Below, piece after piece: positions 58,310-64,000 of a stretch of 64,000 bases of DNA. The notes under the pieces were generated by a model. It worked only from the letters and a program-made list of their open reading frames with translations. It was not told the DNA's origin and did no database searches. Position numbers and translations under genes: made by a program. The stretch comes from Xenopus tropicalis (Eukaryota; Chordata; Amphibia; Anura; Pipidae), in NCBI RefSeq assembly GCF_000004195.4, contig NC_030680.2, positions 149,896,045 to 149,960,044 on the forward strand. The letters are read 5' to 3'. Each line of letters opens with the position of its first letter. The stretch's first letter is position 1.

Positions 58310-59060
58310 GAAGTCCAATCAATAAACCTGAGCAGTGGGCAGGGCAAAAACCATGTGATGAATGCTTACAAAGGAAGGGGGCGGGGCTAAAACAATCTCA
58401 TAGCTTCTTACAGGGGAAGAGGGCCTGTACCTCAAGCAGTGGGTGGGATTATGCTAATCTGATGGCAGTTTATAGGGGGTGGGTATAGGACTCAAGCAGG
58501 GGGTGGAACTAGAGAACTATAATGGCAGCCTACAAGGGAGGGGCAGGGAGTCTGTAGCAGAAGCAGGGGGTGGGACTAAAACACTTACCGCTTACGGGGG
58601 AGGGGAAACAGGAAGTCTGTTACCCAAACAGTGGGTGGGACTAAAACACTTATGGGGTAGGGTGGAAGTCTGTTACCCACACAGTGGGTGGGACTAAAAC
58701 ACTTATGGGGTAGGGTGGAAGTCTGTTACCCACACAGTGGGTGGGACTAAAACACTTATGGGGTAGGGTGGAAGTCTGTTACCCACACAGTGGGTGGGAC
58801 TAATACACTTATGGGGAGGGGGGGCAGAAGTCTGTTACCCACACAGTGGGTGGGACTAATACACTTATGGGGAGGGGGGGCAGAAGTCTGTTACCCACAC
58901 AGTGGGTGGGACTAATACACTTATGGGGAGGGGGGGCAGAAGTCTGTTACCCACACAGTGGGTGGGGCTAGAACACTTTCATGACATCTTACAAGGTGGT
59001 AGGACAAGAAGTTTGCAAATCAAGCAGTGGGCTGGCCTAGAAACCAAGATGGTGGATAAA
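58310..59060 (+). repeat. About 54-58 bp minisatellite, divergent relative of the 34-39 kb family
   Basis: The central units (58620-58970) read gtgggtgggactaaaacact + tatggggtagggtggaagtc + tgttacccacaca. The flanks contain caagcagtgggtgggattat-type units. Confidence 0.92.
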
Positions 59061-59414
59061 AGGCCCCGTAACTCTGGCCTGAAACCATTGAATAGAAACC
59101 AATAGGGTGAGAGTAAAGAAGTGGGTGTGGCCTATTTAAACACAGAATTTAAAACCCTACTACTATTTAGAGAAGCTTTATAACCTGCTGAACGTCCCTC
59201 ACACACTGGGAAACACACAAGAAACATAAACCAGCAACGAGGACCCTTCTGAGCCTTTAATCCTCGTTGAGAATAAACAGCGCCGACCTTATCCCAGCGA
59301 GCGGCCATGTCGGAGATAACCGTATCCCCCACGTCCCATAATCCTATCGCCCAGATACCATATCAGGCTGGGAGTCGACGTGCATTAATATTAATAGCGT
59401 TTGGAAAGGGAGAG
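59061..59414. other. Intronic sequence, no gene recognised
   Basis: Nothing recognised; ends in the gagag copy that flanks the next element. Confidence 0.5.
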
Positions 59415-59822
59415 TGTCAGCTCCGTGTGCTCCGTGGCGCGTGTGTCCGCACGGGCGCGCGGCAGCGCCAGCGTAGATATGCGCCGGCGCGGTCGCGCGG
59501 CCGGAACGATGCCGCACATGGGTGCGCGTCTGGGCGTGTGCTACGCGCAGGCGCGCGACTTAACGCGCGTCATGCGCGGGCGCGTGACTAGGCGCGCACG
59601 GGGGCGCGAGATTACGCACGCCGCGTATTGACGCACGCCGCGTATTGACGCACGTTGCGTATTGACGCTGCGCGCATGCTCCCTGCAGATTTAAGGACGC
59701 CCAGGCCTAACACACTTTGCGAAGTGATCTTTTCCAGCGTAGATATGCGCCGGCGCATATCTACGCTGGCGCTGCCGTGCGCCCGTGCGGACACACGCGC
59801 CACGGAGCACACGGAGCTGACA
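59415..59822. mobile_element. GC-rich element with about 75-bp terminal inverted repeats
   Basis: Starts TGTCAGCTCCGTGTGCTCCG and ends with its reverse complement; arms of about 75 bp (59415-59489 and 59748-59822) differ at one visible position. Both sides are flanked by gagag (59410-59414, 59823-59827), a probable 5-bp target duplication. The right arm is preceded by its own inverse, forming a 36-bp palindrome at 59736-59771. CpG-dense interior with gcgtattgacgcac repeats. No transposase. Confidence 0.8.
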
Positions 59823-59827
59823 GAGAG

Positions 59828-60354
59828 ACTTTCCCATCAACTCCACCAAAAACCTCTTTATTCCGCTCCCCGACGACTCCCCATAGAGGAACCTGCTGAC
59901 GGATCGGGTGATCCCCGCTGGGTAAACTCAGCTATTGGGTAACACAACTCTTGTGCTTGTAATACCAACACAACATCTATAATTAACATAGTTCTCAGTC
60001 TAGCCCCCCCTCCCTGGTCGTTAGAGCGCGGCGGTTTTTCATTTCAGCCGAAACGCCCCGCATTGTTGTGGCTTCGTTGACATTTTCTTTTCATTGTTTT
60101 TTCTATATTGTTGGGAAACTGCAAATGGGAAATTCCACTGGGCGCACGTCCGACACGTTAGAAGTCGGCTAATGGGGCTCTAACACAATATACAGTAGGA
60201 CACAGCACATTCGTCTTTCAAATGATTTATTTTTTGGCAGTCGGGTTGGAAATCCCCAGTTATCTACAAATGATTAATATCATATGCCTATTCGGCTGGG
60301 CCAGAGCAGTAACATAGGAACCAATGCGCTTCATTTATTTTCTCTATTATTCAG
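59828..60354. other. Upstream flank of the lrtm1 exon
   Basis: Intron or upstream region of lrtm1. Ends with the acceptor ttttctctattattcag at 60338-60354. I looked for a first coding exon ending ATG-AAR-G|GT and did not find one here. Confidence 0.6.
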
Positions 60355-60879
60355 GTGGACTTCTGTTGGCTTCCAGCGTCATCTTGGCTTTTCACGCGGC
60401 ATGGGGGTGCCCGGACGTTTGCTCGTGCCAGTCGTCTTCCCGGACGGTGGACTGCAGCTATCGAGGGTTGGCCGAGGTCCCGGCGTTGGTGCCCCCTCAA
60501 ACCCAGATACTTTATCTGCAGGGGAATCAGATTGGAAGCCTGAATCGGGCCTCCTTTGCCAACATCTCTGGACTTCAGTTCTTGGACTTGTCCAATAATT
60601 CCATTTCGGCGCTGTCTCTGCAAGTTTTTGCGGCCCTTCACGACCTAAAAAAGTTGGATTTGTCCTACAACAGCCTCAACGCTTTGCCGGAACTGCTGGG
60701 CAATCAGACGAGGAACTTGACGTTTCTCGCGGTGAAACACAATCAGATACAAAGAGTCGACAGGTCCATGTTGGAATCGTTGGTAAACCTGAAGGTTCTT
60801 CTCGTCAGATCCAATCCGTGGCAATGCAACTGCCAGTCAATGGGCCTCAAACTCTGGCTGGAGAACTTTCTATACAAAG
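60355..60879 (+). CDS. lrtm1: lrtm1-like main coding exon (LRR transmembrane protein)
   Basis: A 525-nt exon of a leucine-rich repeat, single-pass membrane protein matching LRTM1 as I recall it. Acceptor ttttctctattattcag; the first two bases (GT) complete a Gly codon. Then follow a hydrophobic signal peptide (GLLLASSVILAFHAAWG), an LRRNT cysteine cap (CPDVCSCQSSSRTVDC), four LRRs with LxLxxNxL-type cores (LYLQGNQIGSL, LDLSNNSISAL, LDLSYNSLNAL, LAVKHNQIQRV) and the start of the LRRCT cap (NPWQCNCQ ... GLKLWLENFLYKG). Donor AAAG|GTCAGT at 60880. Possible N-glycosylation sites: NIS, NNS, NQT, NLT. The rest of the cap, the transmembrane segment and the tail belong to a further exon that I do not find before 64000; the first exon is also missing. 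The gene is antisense inside cacna2d3, as in human. An ATG at 60324 would lie in the intron and is probably not the start. Confidence 0.92.
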
Positions 60880-61020
60880 GTCAGTGGTTTTTATACTAAA
60901 CACATTATTATATTCTCCTGCATGGATCCTAGTGATGTTTACCCGTGGGTTGGGCAGGTTTGGGCCAACATTTGCCCACCAAAATGGGAAGCGGGGCTCA
61001 TTTAAGTTGTGAGCAGGTAG

Positions 61021-61268
61021 GTGAAACACAATCAGATACAAAGGGTCGACAGATCCATGTTGGAATCGTTGATAAACCTGAAGGTTCTTGTCAGATCCAA
61101 TCCGTGGCAATGCAACTGCCAGTCAGTGAGCCTCAAACTTTTTATACAAAGGTCAGTGGTTTTTATACTAAACACATAGTTATTCTCCTGCATGGATTGG
61201 GGCGGGTTTGGGCCAACATTTGCCCACCAAAATGGGAAGCGGGGCTCATTTAAGTTGTGAGCAGGGAG
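61021..61268 (+). pseudogene. Tandem partial copy 2 of the lrtm1 exon end plus intron
   Basis: gtgaaacacaatcagataca begins a copy of 60732-60879 and the following intron, including ggtcagtggtttttatacta and gggaagcggggctcatttaa. Relative to the real exon it has point changes and a deletion of about a dozen bases near aaactttttataca that breaks the LRRCT frame. No proper acceptor precedes it; the offset from copy 1 is 289 bp. Confidence 0.93.
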
Positions 61269-61530
61269 GTGAAACACAATCAGATACAAAAAGTTGACAG
61301 ATCCATGTTGGAATCGTTGATAAACCTGAAGGTTCTTGTCAGATCCGATTTGTGGCAATGCAACTGCCAGTCAGTGAGCCTCAAACTTTTATAAAAAGGT
61401 CAGTGGTTTTAATACTAAACACAGTTATTCTCCTGCATGGATCCTAGTGATGTTTACCCGTGGGTCGGGCGGGTTTGGGCCAACATTTGCCCACCAAAAT
61501 GGGAAGCGGGGCTCATTTAAGTTGTGAGCA
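61269..61530 (+). pseudogene. Tandem partial copy 3 of the lrtm1 exon end plus intron
   Basis: Same start motif at 61269 (offset 248 bp from copy 2). It shares the deletion near cctcaaactttta with copy 2 and has a further small loss, so it derives from copy 2 or a common broken ancestor. It keeps the intron stretch catggatcctagtgatgttt that copy 2 lacks but copy 1 has. Confidence 0.93.
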
Positions 61531-62605
61531 TTGAGGAAGGCAGAAGGTCTGTACCCGAACCCACCCGCCACTTAAATGAGCCCCACTTCCGGCTTCGGTG
61601 TCCTGGGACATCATAGGTAGGACGGACTCGGGCCTATAAATTGAGGGGGGGGCCACAGGCGGCTTTAGGTGCAGGTTTAGGAGGGGCAACAGGAGGGGGT
61701 AACATGCTGGTTGATTATTTGTCAATCCGCACATCACTAATGGATTCGCAACATGCCACCTATAAGGGAGGGATGAACCAAAGGCCACCATTTTTGGATT
61801 CAGCCAAATCTCGGATGATCGAGCTGAATACCAACCAAATTCATATTTAAATTTAGGATTAATATAAAATAAATTCTGCAAATAAACAATCGCTGTATTC
61901 GTTTGCCCAAAGTGTAAAGTTTCATGACTGGAAAGGTCCCACCGAACCAAATCCCAACCCAATGGATCTGCTTCTGAGGACGTGTTGGACTGATGGTTAG
62001 TTGAAGCCATCTACTGTACATGGCAAAGCCTAGAACTTTTTGCAGGATTTGGATTCAGCCAATCAGAATTCTGGATGACCAAGTAGATACTTCAGATAAC
62101 CAACACAACACCGTCCTGTCTCGCACACGGGTCCTTTGCTTTTTACAGTCTCCTTCTCATTAGCAGCTCATCCATAAAAACCCAATAACCTTTGGCAAAT
62201 TGGCTCAGACCACCCTGTGCTATTGGGCCCTATGGGGCAACTGGCTCCTGTTCTAAAGGACCAAAGGCTTCTTCCACTAACAGGTGTGGAAATGATCCCC
62301 CCCCCCCCCATATTGAGCAATGGGAGTCACTGGAGGATCTGTCAGCACTGTAACCCAACCTCAATACTTCATGTTTGGGCAACAAGGGGTCAAAAGAGTT
62401 GGCCTGACCCGCTCTCGGTGCCATTTGTCACAGGGCGTTTGGTTTTACTTACTTATATAATGACAAGAACCCAGTTTGTGCAACATTCCTCTGAGCCTCA
62501 TTAATCATATTACTTATATCTATTCCCATAGCAGCACTATATGGTTATGAACACAGATTTCTGCTGAGAGAGACTCATACACTGCTGGCTACGGAACTAT
62601 GTGCC
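61531..62605. other. Downstream lrtm1 intron with probable DNA-element pieces
   Basis: 61530-61640 repeats parts of the preceding stretch in inverse (cacttaaatgagccccactt). 61785-62080 contains ttttggattcagccaaatct and ggatttggattcagccaatc, typical of a Xenopus DNA-element family. C run at about 62299-62309. No lrtm1 3' exon (LRRCT end or transmembrane segment) seen. A 165-codon minus frame (61513-62010) has no recognisable domain. Confidence 0.5.
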
Positions 62606-63822
62606 AACCATGCCTACACCCATATGTATAAATACAAATATACAGAGAAGGAATGTTCTGGGCACACAATAAGCTGTACCCCCATACTGTACTGTCTAAG
62701 GGAAACACTATGGCACCTCCTACCCATATGTATAAATACAAATATACAGAGAAGGAATGTTCTGGGCACACAATAAGCTGTACCCCCATACTGTACTGTC
62801 TAAGGGAAACACTATGGCACCTCCTACCCATATGTATAAATAAAAATATACAGAGAGGGAATGTTCTGGGCACACAATAAGCTGTACCCCCATACTGTAC
62901 TGTCTAAGGGAAACACTATGGCACCCCCTACCCATATGTATAAATACAAATATACAGAGATGGAATGTTCTGGGCACACAATAAGCTGTACCCCCATACT
63001 GTACTGTCTAAGGGAAACACTATGGCACCCCCTACCCATATGTATAAATACAAATATACAGAGAAGGAATGTTCTGGGCACACAATAAGCTGTACCCCCA
63101 TACTGTACTGTCTAAGGGAAACACTATGGCACCTCCTACCCATATGTATAAATAAAAATATACAGAGAGGGAATGTTCTGGGCACACAATAAGCTGTACC
63201 CCCATACTGTACTGTCTAAGGGAAACACTATGGCACCCCCTACCCATATGTATAAATACAAATATACAGAGAAGGAATGTTCTGGGCACACAATAAGCTG
63301 TACCCCCATACTGTACTGTCTAAGGGAAACACTATGGCACCCCCTACCCATATGTATAAATACAAATATACAGAGAAGGAATGTTCTGGGCACACAATAA
63401 GCTGTACCCCCATACTGTACTGTCTAAGGGAAACACTATGGCACCTCCTACCCATATGTATAAATAAAAATATACAGAGAGGGAATGTTCTGGGCACACA
63501 ATAAGCTGTACCCCCATACTGTACTGTCTCAGGGAAACACTATGGCACCCCCTACCCATATGTATAAATAAAAATACACAGAGAAGGAATGTTCTGGGCA
63601 CACAATAAGCTGTACCCCCATACTGTACTGTTTAAGGGAAACACTATGGCACCCCCTACCCATATGTATAAATACAAATATACAGAGAAGGAATGTTCTG
63701 GGCACACAATAAGCTGTACCCCCATACTGTACTGTCTAAGGGAAACACTATGGCACCCCCTACCCATATGTATAAATACAAATATACAGAGAAGGAATGT
63801 TCTGGGCACACAATAAGCTGTA
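62606..63822 (-). repeat. 104-bp minisatellite, reverse copy, about 11.7 copies
   Basis: acccatatgtataaatacaa to aacactatggcaccccctac. Reverse complement of the family at 10930-11913. Two alternating unit variants (aaatacaaatatacagagaa and aaataaaaatatacagaga) hint at a two- to three-unit higher-order repeat. Confidence 0.97.
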
Positions 63823-64000
63823 TTGCCAGTATTGGGGTTCCACTATATAACAAGAGTCGTTCCTGACCTGATCCCTATACAATTATCTCTATATGGGAAG
63901 CAGAGTAACAGATTTCCCAGATGTATTTTCACAGCCAAACATTTAAATTTTTGACCCGGAAGATGAAGTTTATTTTCTTTGGTTCCCAGAACAGGTTAAA
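63823..64000. other. Intronic sequence to the window end
   Basis: No feature recognised. Confidence 0.4.

Noticed and set aside
60324..60354. ATG at 60324 as lrtm1 start
   Set aside because: It lies before a good acceptor (tctctattattcag) and the reading frame there overlaps the polypyrimidine tract; the start codon probably lies in a separate first exon.
61148..61402. Copies 2 and 3 of the lrtm1 exon end as functional alternative exons
   Set aside because: They lack a convincing acceptor and share a deletion that breaks the LRRCT frame; kept as pseudogene fragments.
21652..64000. Further cacna2d3 exons upstream of 21590
   Set aside because: I searched by eye for the preceding conserved stretches on the minus strand and found none; a small exon could still be missed.
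60880..64000. 3' exon of lrtm1 with LRRCT end and transmembrane segment
   Set aside because: No matching cysteine cap or hydrophobic segment with splice acceptor was seen; only the broken tandem copies and repeats.

Overview
The window is frog DNA, most likely Xenopus. It lies deep inside a vertebrate gene, cacna2d3 (voltage-gated calcium channel auxiliary subunit alpha-2/delta-3), which runs on the minus strand. Three things point to this. Five consecutive short exons with canonical splice sites and matching reading phase spell the end of the alpha-2 region of CACNA2D3. An LRTM1-like exon lies on the opposite strand; in human LRTM1 is likewise nested antisense within CACNA2D3. The interspersed repeats look like Xenopus families: TTAAAGG-ended MITEs, hAT-like elements with TAGTGATGAGCG ends, and a Tc1-like remnant. 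The genus rests on repeat character and protein similarity recalled from memory, not on a database search.

Layout in gene order (high to low coordinates). lrtm1 occupies 60355-60879 on the plus strand, followed by two decayed tandem copies of its 3' end (61021-61530). From 64000 down to 21652 I found no other cacna2d3 exon, so this appears to be a single intron of at least 42 kb. The cacna2d3 exons are 21590-21651, 20649-20693, 15272-15334, 10754-10824 and 415-490 (317 nt, 106 codons counting the two split ones). The next coding exon would lie beyond position 1.

The rest is intronic and very rich in tandem repeats. Adding up the intervals I mark gives about 28-29 kb, near 45% of the window. 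Unit lengths run from 4 to about 217 bp. Several families occur twice in opposite orientation: 103 bp at 4.05 and 50.6 kb, 135 bp at 8.1 and 19.2 kb, 104 bp at 10.9 and 62.6 kb, and 77 bp at 22.8 and 56.0 kb. Some arrays are internal expansions of interspersed elements. Nearly all long open frames in the window come from repeat units whose length, or a small multiple of it, is divisible by three; I do not consider them genes.

I see no bacterial-type genes, CRISPR array, tRNA or rRNA, and nothing that looks like a new multi-gene system. The most interesting points are structural: a minisatellite that starts at intron position +5 of a cacna2d3 splice donor, the partial tandem exon duplication of lrtm1, a 37-bp perfect hairpin with a 3-nt loop beside an array of its half-unit, and a GC-rich inverted-repeat element with 5-bp flanking duplications.
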